Source: Bacteroidota bacterium (lineage in GTDB: Bacteria > Bacteroidota > Ignavibacteria > Kapaibacteriales > Kapaibacteriaceae). Taken from it: DNA of 64,000 nucleotides. Below are positions 8,776 through 16,289 of this stretch, piece by piece (within the stretch, counting starts at the first letter, position 1; each line of letters starts with the position of its first letter). Under the pieces are notes generated by a model, which saw only the letters and a list, made by a program, of their open reading frames with translations, was not told the origin of the DNA and did no database searches. The DNA lies in the NCBI GenBank assembly GCA_018266735.1, contig JAFDZT010000004.1, forward strand, positions 987,973 through 1,051,972. The letters run 5' to 3'. Made by a program: the position numbers and the translations under genes.

Positions 8776-8794
8776 CAGAACGCAAGGGTCCTTC

Positions 8795-10690
8795 ATGGAC
8801 GCCGAACAGACCGAGGGCAAGAGCGCAACGTCGCGCCTGCTTGCCCTCACCATTGGCGCTATTGGCGTCGTCTATGGCGACATCGGAACGTCGCCCCTGT
8901 ACTCGCTCAAAGAGTGCTTCTCTGAACACTACAATCTTCATGCTCAAGAGTCCGAGGTCTTCGGCATTCTGTCGTTGATCTTCTGGTCGCTCACGATCGT
9001 GATCTGCGTGAAGTACCTTGCCTTGATCATGCGCTTCGACAACAAAGGCGAAGGCGGCATCCTTGCGTTGATGGAGTTGGTGAGCAAGCGAACGAATGGC
9101 TTTGCTCGCATGACGTTCATCTTTGCTGTTGGCATTTTCGGTGCTGCGCTGTTGTATGGCGATGGGATCATCACCCCTGCGATCTCCGTGCTCTCTGCCG
9201 TCGAAGGATTGAAGGTGGCCGCGCCATCCCTTGAATCGGTGGTGTTGCCGATCACGCTTACGATTCTCTTCGGTCTGTTCTTCATTCAGAAGTATGGCAC
9301 CGGCGGAGTGGGTCGCATCTTCGGTCCGTTCATGACGTTTTGGTTCGTCCTCATTGCCGTGCTCGGTCTGATCAGTCTTGTCCAAACACCGCATGTGCTG
9401 ATGGCCGTGAACCCATGGTATGCCGTGCAGTTCTTCATGCATCACGACATCCGCGCCTTCCTTGTGCTTGGCTCGGTCTTCCTTGTGATGACGGGTGGCG
9501 AGACGGTCTATGCCGACATGGGACACTTCGGCAAGAAACCCATCCGTCGCGGTTGGTTCATCCTCGTCTTTCCGGCACTTGTCCTGAACTACTTCGGACA
9601 AGGCGCTCTTCTGCTTCGCGAAGGATCGAACAAGGCCGTTGTTGCCGATCCGTTCTTCCACATGGTACCAACGTGGGGCGTCATTCCCCTTGTGATCGTG
9701 GCGGCCTTTGCTACGGTCGTGGCCTCGCAGGCCGTGATCAGCGGCGCCTTCTCGCTCACGTGGCAGGCTCTGCAGCTCGGGTATCTGCCGCGACTGAAGG
9801 TCATGCACACCAGTCATGAAGAGCGCGGACAGATCTATCTGCCCACGGTGAACTGGGTCTTGTTCCTTTCGACGGTGTTGCTTGTTGTCGTCTTCAAGAC
9901 CTCGGGCGCACTCGCCGCCGCCTATGGTATCGCTGTCACCACGACCATGGTGATCACCACAATGCTCGCCTACTTCGCCATGCGTCGACTCTTCAATTGG
10001 AATCGCACGGTGGCAGCATCGATCGCAAGTGTGCTCCTGGTGATCGACGGATCGTTCTTCATCGCCAACGTCTTCAAGTTCAAAGATGGCGGCTATGTAC
10101 CGGTGATGATGGCCGCTGCAACGTACCTCGTGATGGTCACGTGGCATCGTGGACGTGGCATTCTTCGTGATGCCATTCACAAACGCAATCAATCGGTGGA
10201 TCAGATCCTCAAGGACGAGATCGACATGTACTGCATCGTCCCCGGGACGGCGTTGTACATGACAGGCTATCAGGATGTCGCACCACCAGCGCTGATCTCC
10301 AATCTTCGATACAATCGAAGTCGACATGAGACCATGATCCTCCTCACCGTCAGCGTGAAGACCGTATCGCACATCGAACACGAAGGTCGCTTCGAAGTGA
10401 TGCCCATGGAGAAGGGCTTCTACAAGGTCATCCTCAGCTATGGCTTCATGGACCAGCTCAACCTCCTCGACGACCTCATGTATCTCCCCGAGTTCGACGT
10501 TCCCGTCGACATCACCGACGCCGTCTTCGTCCTCGGCAACGAGTCGCTCTCCATCAAACAGGAAGGCGGCATGGTCCGATGGCGCAAGGAGATCTTCGCC
10601 TTCATGCACCGCAACTCACGCACACCGGTGAAATACTTCGGCATCCCTGTCAAGCGGGCGCTGGAGGTGGGGTCGCATATAGAGATCTAA
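8795..10690 (+). CDS. kup: Low-affinity potassium transporter Kup
   Basis: Inner-membrane K+ uptake (K+/H+ symport) protein of the KUP/HAK/KT family. At 631 residues it has the usual length. The N-terminal signature GAIGVVYGDIGTSPLYSLKECF is followed by about twelve hydrophobic segments to about residue 450, including GEGGILALMELV, YGDGIITPAISVLSAVEGL and GGETVYADMGHFGKKPIR. A soluble C-terminal domain completes the protein. It stands alone between the DinB-like gene and the GTGGGACAC array, which begins one base after its stop. Confidence 0.96.
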   Translation: MDAEQTEGKSATSRLLALTIGAIGVVYGDIGTSPLYSLKECFSEHYNLHAQESEVFGILSLIFWSLTIVICVKYLALIMRFDNKGEGGILALMELVSKRTNGFARMTFIFAVGIFGAALLYGDGIITPAISVLSAVEGLKVAAPSLESVVLPITLTILFGLFFIQKYGTGGVGRIFGPFMTFWFVLIAVLGLISLVQTPHVLMAVNPWYAVQFFMHHDIRAFLVLGSVFLVMTGGETVYADMGHFGKKPIRRGWFILVFPALVLNYFGQGALLLREGSNKAVVADPFFHMVPTWGVIPLVIVAAFATVVASQAVISGAFSLTWQALQLGYLPRLKVMHTSHEERGQIYLPTVNWVLFLSTVLLVVVFKTSGALAAAYGIAVTTTMVITTMLAYFAMRRLFNWNRTVAASIASVLLVIDGSFFIANVFKFKDGGYVPVMMAAATYLVMVTWHRGRGILRDAIHKRNQSVDQILKDEIDMYCIVPGTALYMTGYQDVAPPALISNLRYNRSRHETMILLTVSVKTVSHIEHEGRFEVMPMEKGFYKVILSYGFMDQLNLLDDLMYLPEFDVPVDITDAVFVLGNESLSIKQEGGMVRWRKEIFAFMHRNSRTPVKYFGIPVKRALEVGSHIEI

Positions 10691-10964
10691 CTTCGTGGGA
10701 CACTTCGTGGGACACTTCGTGGGACACTTCGTGGGACACTAGCGTGGGACACTGCGTGGGACACTGCGTGGGACACTTCGTGGGACACGGAGTGGGACAC
10801 TTCGTGGGACACTTCGTGGGACACTTCGTGGGACACTAGCGTGGGACACTGCGTGGGACACTGCGTGGGACACTTCGTGGGACACGGAGTGGGACACTGT
10901 GTGGGACACTAGCGTGGGACACTGTGTGGGACACTAGCGTGGGACACTGCGTGGACACGGAGTG
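10691..10964 (+). repeat. Large GTGGGACAC tandem array with a higher-order 97-bp duplication
   Basis: Twenty-one perfect GTGGGACAC nonamers plus one degenerate copy, separated by 3-4 base linkers (TTC, TAGC, TGC, GGA, TGT). Copies 2-9 (10704-10800) and 10-17 (10801-10897) have the same order of linkers: TTC, TTC, TTC, TAGC, TGC, TGC, TTC, GGA. This makes a perfect 97-bp higher-order duplication. The linkers are too short for CRISPR spacers. The array starts one base after kup and leads into the left inverted arm of the S23 cassette. Confidence 0.95.
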
Positions 10965-10979
10965 CAGTTATGTATATCT

Positions 10980-11036
10980 TGATTCAATCATTGGATTCTG
11001 TATTCTTGATTCTGTATCCCTCTTCTGATTTCTTTC
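10980..11036 (+). repeat. Left inverted-repeat arm of the S23 cassette (dispersed element copy 2)
   Basis: The first 21 bases (10980-11000) are the exact reverse complement of 11571-11591. By hand alignment the match continues imperfectly, giving 49 of 57 positions identical to the arm at 11535-11591. The same sequence family appears at 8157-8215 and 19171-19239. Confidence 0.9.
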
Positions 11037-11116
11037 CCCTCCCACCCTTCTCCTGCCTTCCCCTCGTCACATTCTCCCCCTTGCATGCCCCATCCTTCAC
11101 ACAAAGGAGATGGACC

Positions 11117-11587
11117 ATGTCAGTGCAAAGCTTGCGCATCTATGTTCTTGCGCAGCACATCAATTCAAGGGTGACGACGCAGGTTCTCTCGTGGACGTAC
11201 TTGCATCAACAGACCTTGGGGAAGCAGATCCTTCGATCGGCCGATTCGATCACGAATAACATCAGCGAAGGATATGCTCGTGTTCGAACTGGCGAGCGTC
11301 TTCAGCTGCTATGGTACGCCGAGGGCTCCATTCAGGAAACCAAGAATGGCGTTCGGCGCTGCGTGCAACGGAGGATCCTCGACGAGAAGGCTGGGAACGA
11401 ACTCGAGACGCAACTCACACGACTCTCGATCTCGTTGATCGAATTCATGCATGCTATCCTCGTAAAGGATCCGGAGTACAACGGACCCTATCGTCGGAAG
11501 GTGGAAGAGCGGAGGGCGTGGAGGAGGAAAGGAAGAAAGGAATCTGAAGAGGAACTCAGAATCGAGGACACAGAATCCAATGATTGA
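11117..11587 (+). CDS. S23-type four-helix-bundle protein (23S rRNA intervening-sequence protein family)
   Basis: A 156-residue helical protein of the S23/IVP four-helix family, related in fold to the Avd accessory proteins of diversity-generating retroelements. The family core is visible near residues 34-75: LGKQILRSADSITNNISEGYAR, then ERLQLLWYAEGSIQET. I chose ATG at 11117 because AAAGGAGA lies 6-7 bases upstream. Starting at 10970 would translate the repeat arm. The last ~17 residues (EELRIEDTESND) are encoded by the right inverted arm, so the repeat has been co-opted as coding sequence. The basic region before it (RRKVEERRAWRRKGRK) suggests nucleic-acid binding. Function unknown. Confidence 0.9.
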   Translation: MSVQSLRIYVLAQHINSRVTTQVLSWTYLHQQTLGKQILRSADSITNNISEGYARVRTGERLQLLWYAEGSIQETKNGVRRCVQRRILDEKAGNELETQLTRLSISLIEFMHAILVKDPEYNGPYRRKVEERRAWRRKGRKESEEELRIEDTESND

Positions 11588-11591
11588 ATCA
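11535..11591 (-). repeat. Right inverted-repeat arm of the S23 cassette (dispersed element copy 3)
   Basis: Reverse-complement partner of 10980-11036, with a perfect 21-bp match at 11571-11591. It overlaps the 3' end of the S23 gene and its stop codon. Confidence 0.9.
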
Positions 11592-11606
11592 GGTGAGACA
11601 TCATTG

Positions 11607-11676
11607 CACTCCGTGTCCCACGCAGTGTCCCACGCAGTGTCCCACGCAGTGTCCCACGCTAGTGTCCCACGAAGTG
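11607..11676 (-). repeat. GTGGGACAC tandem array, inverted orientation
   Basis: Five GTGTCCCAC copies (reverse complement of GTGGGACAC) with linkers corresponding to GGA, TGC, TGC, TGC, TAGC and TTC when read on the minus strand. It ends four bases before the stop of the neighbouring minus-strand outer-membrane gene (11680). Confidence 0.92.
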
Positions 11677-11679
11677 CTC

Positions 11680-12390
11680 TTAAAACAGCACCCCTGCACT
11701 AATACTCACGCCCCCGTTGCTGAGCCAACTGTACTGACTTGCAGAGGCGGGGGCGGAGCGGACGATGTATTTGACGTCGAAGAGAAGGCGAGTGTCGCCC
11801 AAGGGGAGGGAGAGACCTGCATTGAGCGTTGCGCCGCCACCCCACGATGTTGGGAAATCCTCTGATGATGTCTTTGGCTCGGGCCATCCCGTAACGCCGC
11901 GGTAGTCGTCGGTTTGCGATGCAGAGATCGTGCGATCGAAGAACCCACCGAGTCCGATCATGAGCGCGCTGCCGCTTGAATCAAGCCGTGCGATGGGAAA
12001 ATGCGCAGATGCTTCGAAGACCACGGCATTGGCAGAGATGGACGAGAGGATCTTCTCTGTTGAACTCGATCCACTTCCACCACCACCGGGTGTGACCACC
12101 GGTTTGAGATTCGGCGCGGGTTGCTGGAAGTCCGCCTGTTCTGTGCGATACGTGAGCGATGTGCGGATCTGGATCGTGCGCTTTGTCTCGAGCATCCACT
12201 GCAGACCGATGTTCAATCGCTGTGGACCCGACGTGAACGTCACATCATCTGGCGCGTTCACGTCAATGGTGTAGGCGAACGTCGGGCCCAAGAACCACGG
12301 AGCGGCGGCAACGACCGGAGCAGCCGACAAACAGGTCATGAACACGGTGCAGGCAATGAACGAAGAGACGGCGGAGAGGAAGCGCGTCAT
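11680..12390 (-). CDS. Predicted outer-membrane beta-barrel protein, unknown function
   Basis: A 236-residue protein with a signal peptide (MTRFLSAVSSFIACTVFMTCLSAAPVVAAA) and alternating hydrophobic strands. A Gly/Ser-rich loop (GGGGSGSSS) sits at about residues 102-110, and the protein ends in an aromatic residue (SISAGVLF), as expected for Bam-inserted barrels. I chose Met at 12390, which starts the signal peptide; an in-frame codon six residues upstream is possible. It lies 27 bases downstream of another predicted barrel protein, probably as one transcript. I do not recognise a specific family. Confidence 0.7.
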   Translation of the reverse strand: MTRFLSAVSSFIACTVFMTCLSAAPVVAAAPWFLGPTFAYTIDVNAPDDVTFTSGPQRLNIGLQWMLETKRTIQIRTSLTYRTEQADFQQPAPNLKPVVTPGGGGSGSSSTEKILSSISANAVVFEASAHFPIARLDSSGSALMIGLGGFFDRTISASQTDDYRGVTGWPEPKTSSEDFPTSWGGGATLNAGLSLPLGDTRLLFDVKYIVRSAPASASQYSWLSNGGVSISAGVLF

Positions 12391-12417
12391 GCTGTGAGAT
12401 CCGATCAAGATGTCGTG

Positions 12418-13095
12418 TTAGAATCCAAATTGATAGCCAATGCCGGCCGAGATGCCGCGGTCGTAGAACTTCGTTGCTGCGCCCGTGTTATCGATGTTCG
12501 AGATCGCATAGTCGTAGCTCACACCGAACGTCAACGCACCAGGGCCCATCTTCCAATCGAAGCCAACGCCGATCTTCGGTCCCCAGTTGAGTGCATTCAC
12601 ATTGTCCGACTTGATGTCTGTTTCCGAGGTTTGTGGACTTCCTCCACCGATCGTGGTCGTGACCTTTGACGTACCACTCATGAACGACCCCAGGAAGACA
12701 CCTCCATACAACCGTGGACGGAAGCCACCGTCGCACATCTCCGCGAAATACCACGCGGCGGTCACGTCAAAGCTCAAGTAATTCCGCATCTCCTTATAGT
12801 CCGTTGAGGAGAAAGCACTCGACGTGCTCTGAGCGGAGCCTCGTTGCTCGTAGCGGACCCCCAACTGCAAGTTCGATGTTTCGCAGAGATAGTATCGAGC
12901 ATCAAGGCCGGCAGAGATGCCCATCGCCGAAGACCAACCGTCTGTTGATGGATCTGTTGTGACCGAACCATAGGTGATGCCCGCATATGGTCCAGCCGAG
13001 AAGGAACCGGTGCTGAACATCGGTGGCGGTTCAACTGCGAACGATCGGCTCGCACACACAATGCATAGCGCAAGTAGGGTGATGATGCGTTTCAT
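12418..13095 (-). CDS. Predicted outer-membrane beta-barrel protein (OmpA/porin-like barrel)
   Basis: A 225-residue secreted protein: signal peptide MKRIITLLALCIVCASRSFA, then a GPYAGITYGS-type first strand. Repeated strands follow (LDARYYLCETSNLQLGVRYE, LSFDVTAAWYF, ALTFGVSYDYAIS), ending in GIGYQFGF with C-terminal Phe. This resembles the barrel domain of opacity/OmpW-like porins. Start at 13095 chosen for the signal peptide. Upstream lies a TTCTTTCG element (13108-13115), one base off the -7 consensus. It is first in a two-gene unit with the downstream barrel gene. Confidence 0.75.
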   Translation of the reverse strand: MKRIITLLALCIVCASRSFAVEPPPMFSTGSFSAGPYAGITYGSVTTDPSTDGWSSAMGISAGLDARYYLCETSNLQLGVRYEQRGSAQSTSSAFSSTDYKEMRNYLSFDVTAAWYFAEMCDGGFRPRLYGGVFLGSFMSGTSKVTTTIGGGSPQTSETDIKSDNVNALNWGPKIGVGFDWKMGPGALTFGVSYDYAISNIDNTGAATKFYDRGISAGIGYQFGF

Positions 13096-13132
13096 ACGAC
13101 TGCCCCTCGAAAGAATGCAACACAAACAAAAA

Positions 13133-13160
13133 CGGTCGCCATGGTTGTTCATGGCGACCG
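13133..13160 (-). terminator. Strong hairpin with T-rich tail in minus direction, upstream of an outer-membrane gene
   Basis: CGGTCGCCATG and CATGGCGACCG form a perfect 11-bp stem with a 6-base loop. On the minus strand it is followed by GTTTTTGTTT. No minus-strand gene lies immediately upstream to be terminated, and the gene starting at 13095 is 38 bases downstream. It may be an attenuator or a remnant terminator. The rest of the stretch 13161-13416 shows no gene I can support. Confidence 0.55.
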
Positions 13161-13416
13161 CAATTTAATGCCGATATGATGACAAAGTTCACCTATGCTG
13201 TGCTTGCACGCAGAATGTTCCCTACGAGAATGTTCTTTACTGTGGCTCATTACAAGACCTATCCATTGCAGTACGATTGCAGTGCTTTGTTACCTAGGGC
13301 ATTCTCACCGACAGCATACTTTTGGCCCTACGAGCATGAGCAGCTCGTGTATTGAACGGCCAAACTCTTGGTCGAAGGAATCGAACGATGATCCTGAACG
13401 AACTGGTACTGGTCTT

Positions 13417-14622
13417 ATGCAAGTCACAAAGGTCAACTACTGCGCAACGCGCACCTTGCTCATCGCACTCTTAGCTTCCCTCACCTTGGTCATGTTCAGC
13501 ATGACGCTTAGTGCACAAGCGTTTCCAGAACCCTACAAAGCGGAAAGGATCCTCCATGGCGCCGCCACTGTAGGCACACATGCTGTAGCCTGGAGTGTTC
13601 CCATCGACGCGTACGTGCTCAGTAGTCACTCGGGAGACATTGCTCCGTTCTACCATGCCTCCGGCCTCCTTTTCACCGTCCCAACCGTTACAATCGACTC
13701 CGTCGTCTCAGTACGTCTTCGCACGGCTGCAGAGTGCTGGAACTTCAGTGCCTCGTACCAATCACCGACGAACGTTGTGGTTTGGGCGAAACCATCCATC
13801 CTCATTCAGTCTCCGTTGACCTCAGGTATCGACAGTGTTCGTCTGCTCGCCGGTGATCTATGGCGCGTCCGGGTAGGGCAAGGACTTGCATTGGACTACT
13901 TCGAGGCACTCGGTGCAAGTGTTCGCCTGGTGACGGGCAAAGTTGGGGTCGAGGCGACAACGATCGGGTACGGATGGACCGGATCCGACGACATCTACAC
14001 GATGTCGGTGCAGTACGACTCTACAGTACGGTTCAACGGTTTCATGAACTTCGGCGGATCGTTTCCCAATGCCCTTGCCTCAGGAACTGGTCACTATCTC
14101 CTATCAGTGGATGTCCAGAAGCAGTTCAATGAACTGTTGCTCTACACAGAGGCGGGTGTTGGTCAAGGCGGCGTTGCCTTACTCGGTGGAGCCACTTATA
14201 CCTTTCGCACACCAACCACTTTTTGCGCATTGCATGCCGAGGGACGCATCTACCCGTCCGGATTTTTCCCCGCCCCAGTCAACGACAGCGGCTACACGAG
14301 CAATCGCTATCCGTACTTCAACTCCGTGACAGCACTAGACAAGCCGGTAATGACATACAGGAATTTTGCGAAACGCTTACAAGGACTCTATCTACGTCTG
14401 ACGTTTCGGCAATCCATCGCCGGCCCGCTCATCGTTGGGACAGACACGGAGTACTTTCGAAACCTGTATACAGACACCTATATAGGCCTTGCCTTCGGCG
14501 AAGGTGCGGAGATCAGCGTCGGCTATATGAACAAAACCTTTGAGCTGTATGATCCGACGACCTTCGCCCCAATGTTCACCAACGAACCTATGATCCTGTT
14601 GCGATGTAGGACGCGCCTGTAA
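13417..14622 (+). CDS. Secreted protein of unknown function
   Basis: A 401-residue protein with a hydrophobic N-terminal signal (LLIALLASLTLVMFSMTLSAQA) and cleavage probably after AQA. The rest is beta-rich, with repeated aromatic/Gly strands (HYLLSVDVQKQFNELLLYTEAGVG, AEISVGYMNK) and could be an outer-membrane or surface protein. I placed the start at ATG 13417; the longer frame from 13195 adds 74 residues without signal or domain features. Base composition looks lower in GC than neighbours by eye. No family recognised. Confidence 0.65.
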   Translation: MQVTKVNYCATRTLLIALLASLTLVMFSMTLSAQAFPEPYKAERILHGAATVGTHAVAWSVPIDAYVLSSHSGDIAPFYHASGLLFTVPTVTIDSVVSVRLRTAAECWNFSASYQSPTNVVVWAKPSILIQSPLTSGIDSVRLLAGDLWRVRVGQGLALDYFEALGASVRLVTGKVGVEATTIGYGWTGSDDIYTMSVQYDSTVRFNGFMNFGGSFPNALASGTGHYLLSVDVQKQFNELLLYTEAGVGQGGVALLGGATYTFRTPTTFCALHAEGRIYPSGFFPAPVNDSGYTSNRYPYFNSVTALDKPVMTYRNFAKRLQGLYLRLTFRQSIAGPLIVGTDTEYFRNLYTDTYIGLAFGEGAEISVGYMNKTFELYDPTTFAPMFTNEPMILLRCRTRL

Positions 14623-14628
14623 ATGAGC

Positions 14629-14658
14629 GCGGCCGTCGTGGATATCCACGACGGCCGC
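14629..14658. terminator. Perfect 30-bp palindrome between convergent genes
   Basis: GCGGCCGTCGTG, GATATC and CACGACGGCCGC form an uninterrupted palindrome lying 7 bases after the plus-strand stop (14622) and 28 bases after the minus-strand htrA stop (14686). It has no U tract on either side but is placed as a bidirectional terminator. Confidence 0.65.
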
Positions 14659-14685
14659 ATATACGCTGAGTATCGAGGTGCCCCG

Positions 14686-16239
14686 TTAGCTCTCCGGCAC
14701 TTGTACCGTGATGGCCTGCTTTCCGTCGCGGGTCTTGACCACGAACATCACGCCATCACCACCGGTCTTGTTGCTGAGAATGCGCTTGAGATCCGAGGGG
14801 TTGTTCACGATCTGTCCGTCGGCCTTGAGGATGACGGCGCCCGACTGCAGGCCGCGGCGTGCGACCACACCACGTGCGTCGACCTTTGTGACGAGCACAC
14901 CTTGCTTCGTGTCGAGATCGCGCTTCACGTCTTCGGTAAGCGGACTTGCCGTGAAGCCAAGGTCCTTGAACGTGACGGGATCCGATGAACTCGATGGACG
15001 ATCACCGCTCTTGCCATCGTTCGATGCTTCAGCGAACGAGCCATTATCATCGAGCGACTTGAGCGTCACGGTCTTCGAGATCTCTTTGCGATCTCTCCAG
15101 ATCTTCAACGTCACACGATCACCGGCACGATGCAGTACGATCTGGTTCTGCAATTCATTCGACGTCTTCACGGGTGTTCCGTCCACATCAAGGATCACGT
15201 CGCCCTCTTCGAGTCCGGCTGCGGCCGCCGCGCCGCCCTTCACGACCTTGTTCACCATCACGCCGGCGACCTTTTGCAATCCAACGGTCTTGGCAGTGGT
15301 CTCGTCCACGGAGGTGATCTCGACGCCGATGTATCCGCGTTCGATCTTGCCATCGTCGATCAGGTCGAGCGCAACGCTCTTCACCATGTCGATGGGAATG
15401 GCAAAACCATACCCGGCATTCACACCACTGCGCGATGCAATAGCCGTGTTGATGCCGACGAGCGAACCTTCGAGGTTGAAGAGGCCACCACCGGAATTAC
15501 CCGGGTTGATGGCAGCGTCTGTTTGAATGAAGTTCTCGACAGAGAATCGATTGCGTGTGCCGCGCATCTCGTCGGTACCGATGATGCCGATGCCTCGGCC
15601 TTCGGCACTCACGATACCGGTGGTGACCGTTTGCTTGAGTCCGAGTGGTGCGCCAACGGCGATCACCCATTCACCAACGCGCACATTCTTGCGATCGGCA
15701 AAGTGTGCAGCTTGGAACTGTCCTTCGATCTTCAGTACGGCAAGGTCGGTGAGCGGATCGCGACCAACGAGCTTTGCCTTGTATTCCTTTTCGTCGAAGG
15801 TGGTCACGGTGATGCCGTTCTCCTTCGCGTCTTCCACCACGTGATTGTTTGTGACGACATATCCGTCGGCCGTGATGATCACGCCACTGCCGCCTTGTTC
15901 ACCTTCGCGTGGTTGCACGTCTTGATCTTCTTCCTGTCCGTCCGGACCGAAGAAGCGGAAGAAATCACGCGGCATCACTTGTCCGCCCTTTTGCTCCGTC
16001 TTCACGGTAATGCTCACCACATTCTTCTTCACAGCATCCGATGCAGAAACGAAGGCGTTGTTCAATGCCTTCACGTTCTCGGGCAGAACAATGGGAGGTG
16101 TTTTCGCACCAAGGTCACCGACGCCTTTTGCCAGCAGGGACTCGAGGGCATTGCTCCCGAAATTCGTCATCAACACCACACCAAAAGCGATACCGATCCC
16201 GATCAGAGTAAGGGCGGTAAGGATTGGACGCTTTGTCAT
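14686..16239 (-). CDS. HtrA/DegP-family periplasmic serine protease (Do)
   Basis: Envelope quality-control protease and chaperone. The 517-residue protein has an N-terminal membrane anchor or signal (residues 8-25). The trypsin-like domain carries the triad His133 (NNHVV), Asp165 (DPLTDLAVLK) and Ser249 (NPGNSGGGL). PDZ1 lies at about 295-385 and PDZ2 at about 420-515, so it is the DegP/DegQ two-PDZ type. A GGAG ribosome-binding site precedes the ATG. It lies 50 bases downstream of the Ppx/GppA gene in the same direction, so co-transcription is likely. Confidence 0.95.
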   Translation of the reverse strand: MTKRPILTALTLIGIGIAFGVVLMTNFGSNALESLLAKGVGDLGAKTPPIVLPENVKALNNAFVSASDAVKKNVVSITVKTEQKGGQVMPRDFFRFFGPDGQEEDQDVQPREGEQGGSGVIITADGYVVTNNHVVEDAKENGITVTTFDEKEYKAKLVGRDPLTDLAVLKIEGQFQAAHFADRKNVRVGEWVIAVGAPLGLKQTVTTGIVSAEGRGIGIIGTDEMRGTRNRFSVENFIQTDAAINPGNSGGGLFNLEGSLVGINTAIASRSGVNAGYGFAIPIDMVKSVALDLIDDGKIERGYIGVEITSVDETTAKTVGLQKVAGVMVNKVVKGGAAAAAGLEEGDVILDVDGTPVKTSNELQNQIVLHRAGDRVTLKIWRDRKEISKTVTLKSLDDNGSFAEASNDGKSGDRPSSSSDPVTFKDLGFTASPLTEDVKRDLDTKQGVLVTKVDARGVVARRGLQSGAVILKADGQIVNNPSDLKRILSNKTGGDGVMFVVKTRDGKQAITVQVPES

Positions 16240-16289
16240 AGCAAGGATCTCCTGAGTTAGTTACGAAGGGGTAGTAACGAACGAATCGA

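Larger units (their letters stand above)
10691..11676 (+). mobile_element. Putative S23-gene cassette bounded by inverted repeats and inverted arrays
   Basis: From outside in: a GTGGGACAC array (10691-10964), an inverted-repeat arm (10980-11036), the S23-family gene (11117-11587), the opposite arm (11535-11591), and a second array in opposite orientation (11607-11676). Both arrays end with GGAGTGCA facing the gene. No transposase is present. The symmetry resembles the S23-coding intervening sequences described in 23S rRNA genes of Leptospira and Coxiella, but here it is intergenic. Calling it mobile is inference. Confidence 0.5.

Noticed and set aside
10579..10839. Reading frame through the GTGGGACAC array encoding Trp-Asp-Thr/Val-Gly-His repeats
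   Set aside because: It begins inside kup in another frame and is only translated repeat DNA.
10691..10964. GTGGGACAC array as a CRISPR
   Set aside because: Repeats are 9 bases with 3-4 base linkers, far below CRISPR repeat and spacer lengths, with no cas genes.
13195..13416. Upstream extension of the 13417 gene
   Set aside because: 74 extra residues without signal or domain, while a clear signal peptide starts after 13417.
16258..16280. GTTAC...GTAAC hairpin between ppx and htrA
   Set aside because: Only five paired bases, no T tract; probably chance in an operon gap.
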